Shown piece by piece: positions 50,058 through 58,994 of a DNA stretch of 64,000 nucleotides. The notes under the pieces were generated by a model. That model searched no databases, was not told the DNA's origin, and worked only from the letters and a program-made list of their open reading frames with translations. Position numbers and translations under genes: made by a program. The first letter of the stretch is position 1. Every line of letters starts with the position of its first letter. The stretch is from G963665925 sp963676345 (GTDB lineage Bacteria > Bacillota > Clostridia > Peptostreptococcales > Acidaminobacteraceae): assembly GCA_963676345.2 (NCBI GenBank), contig CAXXTS010000005.1:310001-374000 (forward strand). Reading direction: 5' to 3'.

Positions 50058-53000
50058 TGTCACTAGACAAAACACTTAAAAAAGTAATGATTATCGGTTC
50101 AGGTCCAATTATTATCGGTCAGGCCGCAGAATTTGACTATTCCGGTACACAAGCTTGTACAGCAGTTCGTGAGGAAGGCATTGAAACCGTTCTGGTAAAC
50201 AGCAATCCTGCAACGATTATGACAGACAATCATGTTGCAGATAAAGTATACATTGAACCGCTGACTCTTGAGAGTATTGAAAAAATTATTAGCATTGAAA
50301 AGCCAGATGGTATACTCGCAGGTTTTGGTGGTCAGACAGCCCTTAACCTTGCTATGGACCTTGAAGAAGCAGGTATCCTGTCAAAGTATAAGGTTAGACT
50401 GCTTGGAACTGACAGTGTGACGATTAAAAGAGCAGAAGACAGAGAAGCTTTTAAAGAGCTGATGCACGAAATAGATGAACCAACACCAGAAAGCATCATT
50501 GCAACAAGTCTTGAAGAGTGTCAGGCTTTTGTTGCTGAACACGGCTTCCCAGTAATTATCAGACCAGCCTACACCCTAGGTGGAACGGGTGGGGGTATTG
50601 CTGAGAACCATGAACAGCTGGCAGATATTTGTAAGACAGGTATTGAAAAAAGCCCGATTGGACAAATCCTACTTGAACAAAGTATCGCTGGCTGGAAAGA
50701 AATTGAGTATGAAGTAATCAGAGATAAAAAAGACAACTGTATCATCATCTGTAACATGGAAAACATGGACCCGGTAGGGGTTCACACGGGTGACAGTATT
50801 GTTGTAGCACCCTCTCAAACTTTAACAGACAAAGAGTACCAAATGCTACGTGATTCATCGTTAAAGATAATCAGAGCCCTTAAAATAGAAGGTGGCTGTA
50901 ACATTCAGTTTGGTCTAGATCCTAAGAGTAAAAAATACATTGTTATAGAAGTGAATCCGAGAGTAAGTCGTTCAAGTGCACTGGCATCTAAGGCCGTTGG
51001 GTATCCGATTGCGAAAATCGGAGCAAAAATTGCCATCGGTTACAGCCTTGACGAATTGAAAAACTATGTAACAAAGAACTCGAGTGCCTGCTTTGAACCC
51101 GCGCTTGACTACATTGTTGTAAAGTTTCCAAAGTGGCCTTTTGACAAGTTTGGAAAAGCCATGCGAACACTGGGCACACAAATGAAGGCAACTGGGGAAG
51201 TTATGGCTATAGGCCGAACCTTTGAAAATGCTTTCTTAAAGGCACTCACATCGCTTGAAGGCAAGTTTACGGGCCTGAGAATGTTCTCCATCATGGATAT
51301 GAATGAAGGTGAACTTCTTGAGAAAATTGGTAAATGTGATGATGAACGTGTCTTTGCCCTATCAGAAGCCATCAGAAGAGGCATATCGAATGAAAAGTTA
51401 CATGAAATAACAAAGATTGACTACTGGTTCCTTAATGGCATTAGAAAAATCATCGCTATGGAAGAAAGACTTCAAAATGAAGTGTTTACAAATGCCCTTC
51501 TTTACGATGCAGAATCAATGGGTTTCACAGATAAAGAAATCAGTGATCTGACAGGACATACGACGGATGAAATTATTGAAATCAGAAGCGAGAAACATAT
51601 TCAACCAACTTATAAAATGGTAGATACATGTAGTGGAGAGTTTGATGCTGAGACGCCGTACTACTACTCGTGTTATGAAGAAGAAGACGAAAATGTGATT
51701 TCTGATCAGAAGAAGATTCTGGTTCTAGGCTCAGGGCCAATCAGAATCGGACAGGGTATTGAGTTTGACTATTCATGCGTTCACGGCGTATGGGCTATAA
51801 AAGAAGCTGGCTACCAATCGCTAATGATTAATAATAACCCTGAAACAGTAAGTACAGACTTTGACATTGCGGACAAGCTCTACTTCGAATCGCTTTATAT
51901 CGACAATATTATGAATGTCATTAGAAGTGAGAAACCAGAGGGCGTCATTGTACAGCTTGGTGGTCAAACTTCAGTCAATCTGGCAGAGGGCCTTACTAAG
52001 AAGGGTGTCAAAATTTTGGGTACATCTTTCGAGTCCATGGATCTTGCGGAAGATAGAGAAAAGTTTGGAAACTTCCTAAACGACCTATCCATTCCAAGTC
52101 CGACTGGCAGCGCTGTAACAAGTGTTGAAGAAGCCCTTGAAACCGTCAAACGCATTGGATACCCAGTTGTGGTAAGACCAAGTTATGTCATCGGCGGCCG
52201 TGCCATGGAAGTGGTACACGATGATGAAGGCTTAATTCGATACATGACAGAAGCGGTAAGTCTTTCATCTAAGCATCCGGTTCTCATTGACAAGTATGTA
52301 CGCGGTACTGAAATCGAAGTCGATGCAATTTCAGATGGAGAAGACATTCTGATTCCTGGAATTATGGAACACGTAGAGAAAACAGGTGTCCACTCAGGGG
52401 ACAGTATCAGTATCTATCCGCATATAACCCTAAGTGAAGAAACGGTTTCAATGCTGGTAGAATATACAAAGAAAATTGCAAGGGGTCTTAAAACAGTGGG
52501 CCTTATAAACATTCAGTATGTCTTTGACGGCAAAGACATCTACGTGATTGAGGTCAATCCTAGGGCTTCGAGAACGGTTCCAATCTTAAGCAAGGTAACA
52601 GGTGTGCCAATGGTCAAAATTGCTGTAGACGCCATGCTTGGCAAGAAACTTAAAGACTGCGAGTACGGTACAGGGCTACTTGAGAACAAAGACCTATACG
52701 CTGTAAAGGTACCCGTATTCTCGGGTGAAAAGCTAACAGATGTTGACATGTATCTGGGGCCTGAAATGAAATCAACAGGTGAGGTTCTGGGCATGGACCG
52801 TGACCTCAACGCAGCCATATACAAGGGCTTTGTTGCATCAGGTATAAAAATTCCTACAGGCGGAGCGCTCTATGCTTCGCTTAGGGAAGTCGATAAGAAT
52901 AATGAGGGACTTGAAGTCGTAAAAGGTTATGTGAAGCTCGGCTTTGAAGTATTCGGCTCAGTAAGTACTGTAAATTTCCTCAAGAAGAACGGAGTAGACT

Positions 53001-53254
53001 GTAAAATGCTCCCGCAGTATGAAGTTGAGAATTACATCAAAAACGGAAAAATTAGTATGATGATTAATACACCTACACGCGGCAACTATAAAATGAGCGC
53101 AGGCTTCAAAATCAGAAGAAAGTGCATTGAGCAGCGTATTCCACTGTTCACTTGCATCGAAACTGCCAAGACATTTAAAACAGCCATAAGAATTCAAATG
53201 AGCGGTGATGAAATACAGTACCGTACGGTTCAAGAATACTTGAATATGAATTAG
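50057..53254 (+). CDS. carB: Carbamoyl-phosphate synthase large subunit
   Basis: 1065 residues, full length. Two homologous ATP-grasp halves: KKVMIIGSGPIIIGQAAEFDYSG at the start and KKILVLGSGPIRIGQGIEFDYS near 552; ATP-binding patterns RPAYTLGGTGGG (near 170) and RPSYVIGGRAMEVV (near 710); a C-terminal MGS-like regulatory domain from ~930 (FEVFGSVSTVNFLKKNG). It phosphorylates bicarbonate and carbamate to make carbamoyl phosphate. The C-terminal domain normally binds UMP/ornithine effectors. Overlaps carA by one base. Confidence 0.97.
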   Translation: MSLDKTLKKVMIIGSGPIIIGQAAEFDYSGTQACTAVREEGIETVLVNSNPATIMTDNHVADKVYIEPLTLESIEKIISIEKPDGILAGFGGQTALNLAMDLEEAGILSKYKVRLLGTDSVTIKRAEDREAFKELMHEIDEPTPESIIATSLEECQAFVAEHGFPVIIRPAYTLGGTGGGIAENHEQLADICKTGIEKSPIGQILLEQSIAGWKEIEYEVIRDKKDNCIIICNMENMDPVGVHTGDSIVVAPSQTLTDKEYQMLRDSSLKIIRALKIEGGCNIQFGLDPKSKKYIVIEVNPRVSRSSALASKAVGYPIAKIGAKIAIGYSLDELKNYVTKNSSACFEPALDYIVVKFPKWPFDKFGKAMRTLGTQMKATGEVMAIGRTFENAFLKALTSLEGKFTGLRMFSIMDMNEGELLEKIGKCDDERVFALSEAIRRGISNEKLHEITKIDYWFLNGIRKIIAMEERLQNEVFTNALLYDAESMGFTDKEISDLTGHTTDEIIEIRSEKHIQPTYKMVDTCSGEFDAETPYYYSCYEEEDENVISDQKKILVLGSGPIRIGQGIEFDYSCVHGVWAIKEAGYQSLMINNNPETVSTDFDIADKLYFESLYIDNIMNVIRSEKPEGVIVQLGGQTSVNLAEGLTKKGVKILGTSFESMDLAEDREKFGNFLNDLSIPSPTGSAVTSVEEALETVKRIGYPVVVRPSYVIGGRAMEVVHDDEGLIRYMTEAVSLSSKHPVLIDKYVRGTEIEVDAISDGEDILIPGIMEHVEKTGVHSGDSISIYPHITLSEETVSMLVEYTKKIARGLKTVGLINIQYVFDGKDIYVIEVNPRASRTVPILSKVTGVPMVKIAVDAMLGKKLKDCEYGTGLLENKDLYAVKVPVFSGEKLTDVDMYLGPEMKSTGEVLGMDRDLNAAIYKGFVASGIKIPTGGALYASLREVDKNNEGLEVVKGYVKLGFEVFGSVSTVNFLKKNGVDCKMLPQYEVENYIKNGKISMMINTPTRGNYKMSAGFKIRRKCIEQRIPLFTCIETAKTFKTAIRIQMSGDEIQYRTVQEYLNMN

Positions 53255-53274
53255 GACGATTAATAAAAAGAATA

Positions 53275-53320
53275 AAAAGGCCATGAATAGACTTCAATTA
53301 GAAGGTATTCATGGCCTTTT
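53275..53320. terminator. Bidirectional terminator between carB and the small Cys protein gene
   Basis: A 15-bp stem (AAAAGGCCATGAATA with TATTCATGGCCTTTT) carrying a T-run on plus (TTTTC) and TTTTTATT on minus. The stop codon of the minus gene is in the loop. Confidence 0.85.
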
Positions 53321-53606
53321 CTGTGTTTAATTTTTGGTTTGCTTGAATGTGAATTTTAATGAGTGCTAGAGTCGAGTCATAATCCGTAGAGTCCGTAATG
53401 TGAATAAGCGGTTTCATAGCATCATGTTTTTCTGAAACACATGCGTTGCTGCATCCTGAGAGCTTAATAATAAGATCTGCGGAGGAAAGATCGACTGTGA
53501 ACGCGAGTGAAGGCGTGTTTTGCAAGTCTTTTTTTATCCTGTCTAGAAACCCCTTGCGGTCATACCTTGGATTACATCCTCCACAATATTTGATACCTAT
53601 TGTCAT
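53298..53606 (-). CDS. Small conserved protein with CGGCNPRYDR motif, unknown function
   Basis: 102 residues; ATG 53606 has GAGGTG upstream. The N-terminal KYCGGCNPRYDR (Cys 8 and 11) and a second pair SGCSNAC near 50-54 suggest metal or redox chemistry. No domain I can name, though short proteins with this motif occur in many anaerobic Firmicutes. It follows abfD on the same strand with two hairpins in the 98-base gap, so it may be partly co-transcribed with abfD. The tail is lysine-rich and reaches into the shared terminator. Confidence 0.7.
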   Translation of the reverse strand: MTIGIKYCGGCNPRYDRKGFLDRIKKDLQNTPSLAFTVDLSSADLIIKLSGCSNACVSEKHDAMKPLIHITDSTDYDSTLALIKIHIQANQKLNTEKAMNTF

Positions 53607-53629
53607 GGTTTACACCTCATAAAGGAGAC

Positions 53630-53704
53630 AAGGGAGGAATAAATATTCCTCCCTTTGTAGGGTCAATAAAGGATTCGAAGTCAGTGACTTGCTATGAATC
53701 CTTT
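53630..53704 (-). other. Two hairpins between abfD and the small Cys protein gene
   Basis: Directly after the abfD stop, AAAGGATTC/GAATCCTTT with an inner AAGTC/GACTT stem (53668-53704); then a perfect 12-bp stem AAGGGAGGAATA/TATTCCTCCCTT (53630-53655). Neither has a strong T-run on the minus strand; partial terminators or mRNA-stability structures. Confidence 0.5.
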
Positions 53705-55162
53705 CTATTTTGCTTGAATACCAGCAATTTTACGTGCAAGGTCTTTCTTGTGTTGAATGTTGCCTTGACGTGAAATCATTATTCTCTGAGCTTGTGGCGA
53801 ACCGGCGCCATGCATCGATTCAGTTCTATATCCAACTGCTGCAGTTCCAAGTGTCATGTTTTCAATGAGTCTAAGAACGCGCATACGGTCCATTGTAGGC
53901 ACCTTGTTTTGTCCTTTGAAATACTTAGCACAAATAGGTCCGAGTTCAGGATGTTTGAAGTCTTTTTCAGATGGCATTGTCACCATGAGTCCGCCTGCAA
54001 TGTCCTCAGCAAGACGTCCAATTTCATAAGGGAATCGTGTAACATTTTGCTTGCAAATATTGGCCAGCAGCAGGTCGATCTGATAATTTCCAGCTTCTGT
54101 AGGATATCCTTCTGAGGAGCAGGCAATACCGCAGCAATAGAGTGTTTCGTTTAGGTGCGTCATTTCAATCAGCTTGTCTTTAATATGTGATGCGCGCTCT
54201 GCGCCGTTAAACTCAGCAGCGAGTGCAGATGCACCAATAAGAACATCTCCAACGCCAACCTTGCATCCACCGTAACTTTGTCTGTGATAACCCGCAAAGC
54301 GTTCAACAAGCATACCTGCAAATTCAGTTTGGCCCTCTAAGAAAATACGGTCATTTGGAATGAAAACATCATTAAAGACAACGAGTGCTTCTTGTCCACC
54401 AAATTGCTTGTTACCTAGATCTAGGTCAGCGTCTTCTTCGAGGCGACGCGTATCACAAGACTGTCTTCCGTAAATCATGACAATACCTTCAGCGTCAGAT
54501 GGAATTGCAAAAGAAACAGCGTAGTCTTTGTCATCCTCACGCATTGCGATAGTAGGCATGATGAGGTGTTCGTGAGAGTTGACAGCGCCTGTTTGATGCG
54601 CTTTAGCGCCGCGTACCACAATGCCATCCTCTCTTCTTTCAACAATATGCAAGAAGAGGTCTGGGTCTTCCTGCTGGCTTGGAGAAAGGGCGCGATCGCC
54701 TTTAGGATCAGTCATTGCACCATCTACAGTCAAATCATTTTCTTGTACATATTCTAGGTATTTTTTAAAGTTTTCATGATAGTGCGTTCCGTGAGCCTTA
54801 TCTACTTCAAATGTTGTGCTGTAAACTGCGTTGAAGGCATCCATACCAACACAGCGCTGGAAACATGAAGCGGTTTTTTGACCAAGAAGGCGCAGCATTT
54901 TAACCTTCTTTCTTAAGTCATCGGTATTTTGATGCAAGTGTGTGAATCGATTCACGCGCTCACCAGTCAAGTTTGAAACAGCCGTCATCAAATCTTCATG
55001 CTCAGGGTCATGAGCCAGTTCGTATGTCATAGCAACTGAGTTTATTGATGGTCTGATCATAGGGTGGTCAACTGGGTTTTCAACCAGTTCACCAAACATA
55101 TAAACAGGAATTTTCAGCTTTCTAAGACTTTCAATGTACTGTTCTCCATTCATTAATGCCAT
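53705..55162 (-). CDS. abfD: 4-hydroxybutyryl-CoA dehydratase / vinylacetyl-CoA delta-isomerase
   Basis: 485 residues, full length. All four [4Fe-4S] ligands known from the Clostridium aminobutyricum enzyme are present at matching spacing: Cys100 and Cys104 (CFQRC), His293 and Cys300 (YHRQSYGGC). The flavin-fold core (acyl-CoA dehydrogenase-like) is intact. It converts 4-hydroxybutyryl-CoA to crotonyl-CoA by a ketyl-radical route, the key step of GABA fermentation; oxygen-sensitive, cytoplasmic homotetramer. GAGAGGAG precedes the ATG. The gene is divergent from crt-hbd-thl and has its own sigma-54 promoter on the minus strand (55212-55228). Confidence 0.97.
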   Translation of the reverse strand: MALMNGEQYIESLRKLKIPVYMFGELVENPVDHPMIRPSINSVAMTYELAHDPEHEDLMTAVSNLTGERVNRFTHLHQNTDDLRKKVKMLRLLGQKTASCFQRCVGMDAFNAVYSTTFEVDKAHGTHYHENFKKYLEYVQENDLTVDGAMTDPKGDRALSPSQQEDPDLFLHIVERREDGIVVRGAKAHQTGAVNSHEHLIMPTIAMREDDKDYAVSFAIPSDAEGIVMIYGRQSCDTRRLEEDADLDLGNKQFGGQEALVVFNDVFIPNDRIFLEGQTEFAGMLVERFAGYHRQSYGGCKVGVGDVLIGASALAAEFNGAERASHIKDKLIEMTHLNETLYCCGIACSSEGYPTEAGNYQIDLLLANICKQNVTRFPYEIGRLAEDIAGGLMVTMPSEKDFKHPELGPICAKYFKGQNKVPTMDRMRVLRLIENMTLGTAAVGYRTESMHGAGSPQAQRIMISRQGNIQHKKDLARKIAGIQAK

Positions 55163-55211
55163 TTTATAATCTCCTCTCGTTTATTCTTAATTAACAACAC
55201 CATTCTTATAA

Positions 55212-55228
55212 AGCAATATGTATGCCAA
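55212..55228 (-). promoter_or_regulatory. Sigma-54 promoter of abfD
   Basis: On the minus strand TTGGCATACATATTGCT: GG and GC separated by ten bases, 50 bases upstream of the abfD ATG. Confidence 0.85.
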
Positions 55229-55322
55229 GTCTATAGTTATAAGTAAAATTCAGTTAAGAGAGGCTATATACTCAAACAGCTCGTGTGTTTTCTAAAAAAA
55301 GGCAATAAAAACTAATGTGTTT

Positions 55323-55340
55323 TGTTCTATAAATGGAACA
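55323..55340. promoter_or_regulatory. UAS copy 1, abfD/crt region
   Basis: TGTTCTATAAATGGAACA, inverted repeat TGTTC-N8-GAACA, about 95 bases from the abfD -24 element. Confidence 0.72.
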
Positions 55341-55403
55341 CTCTAAGGCGGTAAGTACAATAAATATGAGTAGAACTTGGGTGAATAGATTGATTTGGAT
55401 GTT

Positions 55404-55421
55404 TGTTGCATAAATGAAACA
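55404..55421. promoter_or_regulatory. UAS copy 2, abfD/crt region
   Basis: TGTTGCATAAATGAAACA, same 18-base pattern as copy 1. Confidence 0.72.
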
Positions 55422-55439
55422 CGTTCCGATTATGGAACG
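55422..55439. promoter_or_regulatory. UAS copy 3, abfD/crt region
   Basis: CGTTCCGATTATGGAACG, directly abutting copy 2 and about 120 bases upstream of the crt -24 element. Confidence 0.7.
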
Positions 55440-55558
55440 GTTTTAAGACGATAAGACCTTATGATGAATATAGCTTGTGCCTGCTTCAAAATGATGTGCG
55501 CAGTAATACAAGAGGGATTTGGGCTTTTATCAATACAAATTATTGACAGGCACATCAC

Positions 55559-55575
55559 TTGGCATCAGATTTGCA
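55559..55575 (+). promoter_or_regulatory. Sigma-54 promoter of crt-hbd-thl
   Basis: TTGGCATCAGATTTGCA with GG-N10-GC spacing; crt starts 63 bases downstream. Confidence 0.88.
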
Positions 55576-55638
55576 AGTCATGTATTCCTAGTTACAAGCG
55601 GCGAGCTGCATAACTCATGAAAGGGGGGCATATTCAGT

Positions 55639-56424
55639 ATGAAGTACATTGAAACAAGAGTTTTTAATGAGGTTTCCTTAATTATCATCAATAGACCGGA
55701 CGCGTCCAATGCACTTAATGAAACGGTTCTCGTTGAACTTGAACAAGCACTGAAGGCAGCAGAGATGGACAAGTCAGTAAAGGTTTTAATCGTGACGGGA
55801 GAATGTGTTGGAGATGAAAAAGCTTTTATTGCAGGAGCGGATATTGGAGAAATGATTCATATGACACCAGCACAGGGTAAGGCTTTTGCCGCTTTGGGAT
55901 GCAGGGTGCTCAGAAGAATCGAGACAATGGAGAAACCAGTGATTGCCGCTGTAAATGGCTACGCTCTTGGTGGAGGCTGTGAACTGGCGATGGCTTGTGA
56001 CATTCGAATTGCGAGTGATAAGGCTAAATTTGGACAGCCAGAGGTTGGACTTGGAATTCTTCCGGGTTTTGCAGGTACCCAGCGCCTGTCTAGGTTAGTT
56101 GGGGTTTCAAAAGCTAAGGAGCTCATTTTTACAGGGTGTGTTATCACAGCAAAAGAAGCGAAAGAATGTGGCCTTGTAAATCAGGTTGTTCGGGCTGGAA
56201 ACTTGATCGATGAGTCAATTTTACTGGCTAAGAAGATTGCGTCAAATGGGCAGCGCGCAGTGAGGTATGCCAAAATAGCAATTAATAGTGGTATAGAAAC
56301 AGATTTGGAATCAGGCATCATTATTGAGAATGATTTGTTTGGCTTATGTTTCGCAACACATGATCAGAGAGAAGGCATGAGCGCCTTTTTAGATCACCGT
56401 AAACCGAACTTTGAATCTTTATAG
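55639..56424 (+). CDS. crt: Enoyl-CoA hydratase / crotonase
   Basis: 261 residues of the crotonase superfamily. Oxyanion-hole segments FIAGADIGEM near 65 and NGYALGGGCELAMACDIRIAS near 104 are present, with the catalytic Glu residues in GGCELAM and QPEVGLG near 114 and 134. It hydrates crotonyl-CoA to 3-hydroxybutyryl-CoA. First gene of crt-hbd-thl, downstream of a sigma-54 promoter and divergent from abfD, which makes crotonyl-CoA. A G-run about 10 bases upstream is the RBS. Confidence 0.93.
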   Translation: MKYIETRVFNEVSLIIINRPDASNALNETVLVELEQALKAAEMDKSVKVLIVTGECVGDEKAFIAGADIGEMIHMTPAQGKAFAALGCRVLRRIETMEKPVIAAVNGYALGGGCELAMACDIRIASDKAKFGQPEVGLGILPGFAGTQRLSRLVGVSKAKELIFTGCVITAKEAKECGLVNQVVRAGNLIDESILLAKKIASNGQRAVRYAKIAINSGIETDLESGIIIENDLFGLCFATHDQREGMSAFLDHRKPNFESL

Positions 56425-56501
56425 TACTTATTAATGTATGGGATGTGCAAGTACAGATTCAGGAGTATAGGCAAAAGCATTGTATTGAGTAGGAGGAAAA
56501 C

Positions 56502-57344
56502 ATGAAAATTGGGGTTATCGGTTCAGGTACGATGGGGGCGGGCATTGCACAGTCATTTGCCGTTAATGGGTTTGAAGTGGTTGTAAGAGACTTGAGCGAA
56601 CAGAGTCTAACTAAAGGCTTGGAAATGATTACTAAGAATCTGCAGCGCAGGGTAGATAAAGGGGCACTTTCAGAGAAAGACATGGACTCAGTTTTAAAGC
56701 GCATAACTATGACTTCAGACTTAGAACAGCTTTCAAGCAGTGATTTGGTTATCGAGGCGGCAGTTGAACATATGGAAATCAAGAAAAGTATTTTCGAAAA
56801 GCTGGATAAACTCTGTAAGCCTGAAGCCATATTGGCAACCAATACATCCTCATTATCAATTACTGAAATTGCAGGGGCAACGGCTAGGCCTGACAAAGTT
56901 ATCGGTATGCACTTTTTTAACCCGGTTCCTGTAATGAAGGTTGTTGAAATCATAAAAGGATACGCGACATCAGAAGAAACTAAAGTATTTATACATGAAA
57001 TTTGCGGTCAAATAAAGAAAGAAACGGTTGAAGTAGAAGAGGCACCGGGGTTTGTAGTCAACCGAATATTAATTCCCATGATTAATGAAGCAATCGGCAT
57101 TTTAGCCGATGGCATTGCTACAGCTGAGGATATTGATAAAGCAATGAAGTTTGGTGCAAATCATCCAATTGGTCCTTTAGCTTTAGCTGATTTAATTGGT
57201 AATGATGTGAACCTGAGTATTATGGAAGTTCTTTTTGAAGCGTTTGGAGATCCCAAATATCGACCACATCCTTTATTAAGAAAAATGGTTAGAGCAGGGC
57301 TATTGGGTCGAAAAGTACAGCGTGGGTTTTATGATTATAGATAA
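56502..57344 (+). CDS. hbd: 3-hydroxybutyryl-CoA dehydrogenase
   Basis: 280 residues. N-terminal Rossmann fold GVIGSGTMGAGIAQ for NAD(P)H, catalytic region FFNPVPVMKVVEI with the active-site His near residue 140, and a C-terminal HCDH dimerisation domain (GFVVNRILIPMINEA; NHPIGPLALADLIG). It oxidises 3-hydroxybutyryl-CoA to acetoacetyl-CoA. GGAGG precedes the ATG; 77 bases after crt and 13 bases before thl, one operon. Confidence 0.95.
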   Translation: MKIGVIGSGTMGAGIAQSFAVNGFEVVVRDLSEQSLTKGLEMITKNLQRRVDKGALSEKDMDSVLKRITMTSDLEQLSSSDLVIEAAVEHMEIKKSIFEKLDKLCKPEAILATNTSSLSITEIAGATARPDKVIGMHFFNPVPVMKVVEIIKGYATSEETKVFIHEICGQIKKETVEVEEAPGFVVNRILIPMINEAIGILADGIATAEDIDKAMKFGANHPIGPLALADLIGNDVNLSIMEVLFEAFGDPKYRPHPLLRKMVRAGLLGRKVQRGFYDYR

Positions 57345-57357
57345 TAGGAGGAAAATG

Positions 57358-58536
57358 ATGAAAGAAGTTGTAATTGCAAGTGCCGTTAGAACACCAATCG
57401 GTTCATTTGGAGGGAGCTTATCACCCCTTTCTGCAATAGAAATTGGAACTATCGCAGCTAAGGCGGCCATTGAAAGAGCAAAAATCAATGCTGGTGAAAT
57501 TGATACAGCAATTATAGGCAATGTTTTATCAAGTGGTTTGGGGCAAAATCCTGCAAGGCAGATAGCCATTCATGCTGGATTAAAAGAAGAAAGCTCAGCT
57601 TTGACAATCAACATGGTTTGCGGGTCTGGGCTCAAGGCCGTTGCTTTGGCAGCACAAGCGGTTATGCTTGGAGATTCAGATGTCGTTTTGGCGGGGGGGA
57701 GTGAAAGTATGAGCAATGCGCCATATGTACTTCCAAAAGCAAGATGGGGCCAACGCATGGGGGATGGAAAACTCGTTGATACGATGATTGTCGATGGCCT
57801 GTTTGAGGCCTTTAATGAATATCATATGGGAATTACTGCAGAAAATATTGCTCAAAAATGGAATATTTCAAGACAAGAGCAGGACGTTTTTGCCTTAAAT
57901 AGCCAAATGAAAGCGGAGTATGCCCAACAAGAAGGGCGTTTTGAAGCTGAAATTGTGCCTGTAAGCATCCCTCAAAGAAAGGGTGCGCCTCATATTTTTG
58001 ATAAAGATGAGTATATCAAGTTGGGTAGTACCATAGAGGGTATTGGAAAGCTGCGCCCTGCCTTTAAAAAAGGTGGGACAGTAACTGCGGCAAATGCATC
58101 CGGTATAAACGATGGCGCAGCGATGTTTATCATTATGTCAAAAGAAAAAGCTCAATCATTAGGCATCAAGCCGCTAGCTGTTGTTAAATCATATGCAGCA
58201 GCGGGACTTGATCCTTCAATTATGGGGTATGGACCTGTTCCAGCGACAAGAAAAGCACTTAAGAAAGCAAACATGACTGTAGAAGATTTAGATCTTATTG
58301 AAGCCAATGAAGCCTTTGCATCACAATCGATTGCCGTCATCAAAGATTTGAAGCTAAATAAAGAAATTGTGAATGTTAACGGCGGTGCAATTGCTCTAGG
58401 ACACCCTATTGGTGCATCAGGAGCGCGCATACTGGTGACATTGATACATGAAATGGAAAAAAGAGATGCTAAAACAGGACTCGCTACTTTATGCATAGGT
58501 GGTGGTCAAGGTATGGCGGTTATTCTAGGAAGATAG
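57358..58536 (+). CDS. thlA: Acetyl-CoA acetyltransferase (thiolase)
   Basis: 392 residues. Nucleophile Cys in NMVCGSGLKAV near 88, His in GGAIALGHPIGASG near 348 and second Cys in CIGGGQG near 378. Catalyses acetoacetyl-CoA + CoA to two acetyl-CoA, the final oxidative step of the GABA-to-acetate branch (reverse in butyrate synthesis). GGAGG lies six bases before ATG 57358 (ATG 57355 also possible). Terminated by a strong hairpin 124 bases downstream. The symbol is by similarity to clostridial thiolases; other thiolase names are possible. Confidence 0.94.
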   Translation: MKEVVIASAVRTPIGSFGGSLSPLSAIEIGTIAAKAAIERAKINAGEIDTAIIGNVLSSGLGQNPARQIAIHAGLKEESSALTINMVCGSGLKAVALAAQAVMLGDSDVVLAGGSESMSNAPYVLPKARWGQRMGDGKLVDTMIVDGLFEAFNEYHMGITAENIAQKWNISRQEQDVFALNSQMKAEYAQQEGRFEAEIVPVSIPQRKGAPHIFDKDEYIKLGSTIEGIGKLRPAFKKGGTVTAANASGINDGAAMFIIMSKEKAQSLGIKPLAVVKSYAAAGLDPSIMGYGPVPATRKALKKANMTVEDLDLIEANEAFASQSIAVIKDLKLNKEIVNVNGGAIALGHPIGASGARILVTLIHEMEKRDAKTGLATLCIGGGQGMAVILGR

Positions 58537-58659
58537 TCGGTCAAAATCTTTGTACATATCGTTTGCTTATGGAGTTATGTCCTAAACAAAAGGTAAAGTA
58601 GTAAAAATGCAGTTGATCCATTTTTGACAGTTGACATTTTAACTTTACATTTGTGTGAG

Positions 58660-58701
58660 GCGTGACCAATCAATATACGAATTGATTGGTCACGCTTTTT
58701 C
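58660..58701 (+). terminator. Terminator of crt-hbd-thl
   Basis: A perfect 15-bp stem GCGTGACCAATCAAT/ATTGATTGGTCACGC with a six-base loop, followed by TTTTTC. Confidence 0.9.
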
Positions 58702-58780
58702 TAATGAGTGACATAAATTTGAAATATTTTGTATTTTTTTATCAAAAATATGGCATATTTATCAAAGTAGTATCTTAAAT

Positions 58781-58815
58781 AATTCACAAATGAATCCTTA
58801 ATTCAATTTTGAATT
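58781..58815. promoter_or_regulatory. Two 16-base dyads upstream of the permease promoter
   Basis: AATTCACAAATGAATC (58781-58796) and AATTCAATTTTGAATT (58800-58815), 19 bases apart start to start and about 120-150 bases upstream of the -24 element. Candidate activator sites, unlike the abfD/crt UAS. Confidence 0.5.
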
Positions 58816-58932
58816 ATCTGAAAGTTGTTGAAAATGCTCTTATTTACTTGGTGAGTTGCATTATTAGATCGATTTATAGAACACTTTAAATGTGAAAAAA
58901 GATTAGAAGCCTTGAAAATGCTAGCGGAAAAT

Positions 58933-58949
58933 TTGGCATACTTATTGCA
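58933..58949 (+). promoter_or_regulatory. Sigma-54 promoter of the APC permease
   Basis: TTGGCATACTTATTGCA with GG-N10-GC spacing, 45 bases before the ATG. Confidence 0.87.
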
Positions 58950-58994
58950 ATATTAGTAAGCGTACAAACATCTTATAGAATAGGGGGAACATGA

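Larger units (their letters stand above)
55163..55638. other. Shared divergent control region abfD / crt-hbd-thl
   Basis: 476 bases without genes, holding two opposed -24/-12 promoters and three 18-base operator copies described separately. Nothing else evident. Confidence 0.8.
58537..58994. other. Intergenic region with terminator, dyads and sigma-54 promoter
   Basis: 458 bases: the thl terminator, A/T-rich sequence with direct repeats of TTTATCAAA (around 58737 and 58758), two 16-base palindromes and a -24/-12 promoter for the permease. No gene. Confidence 0.7.
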
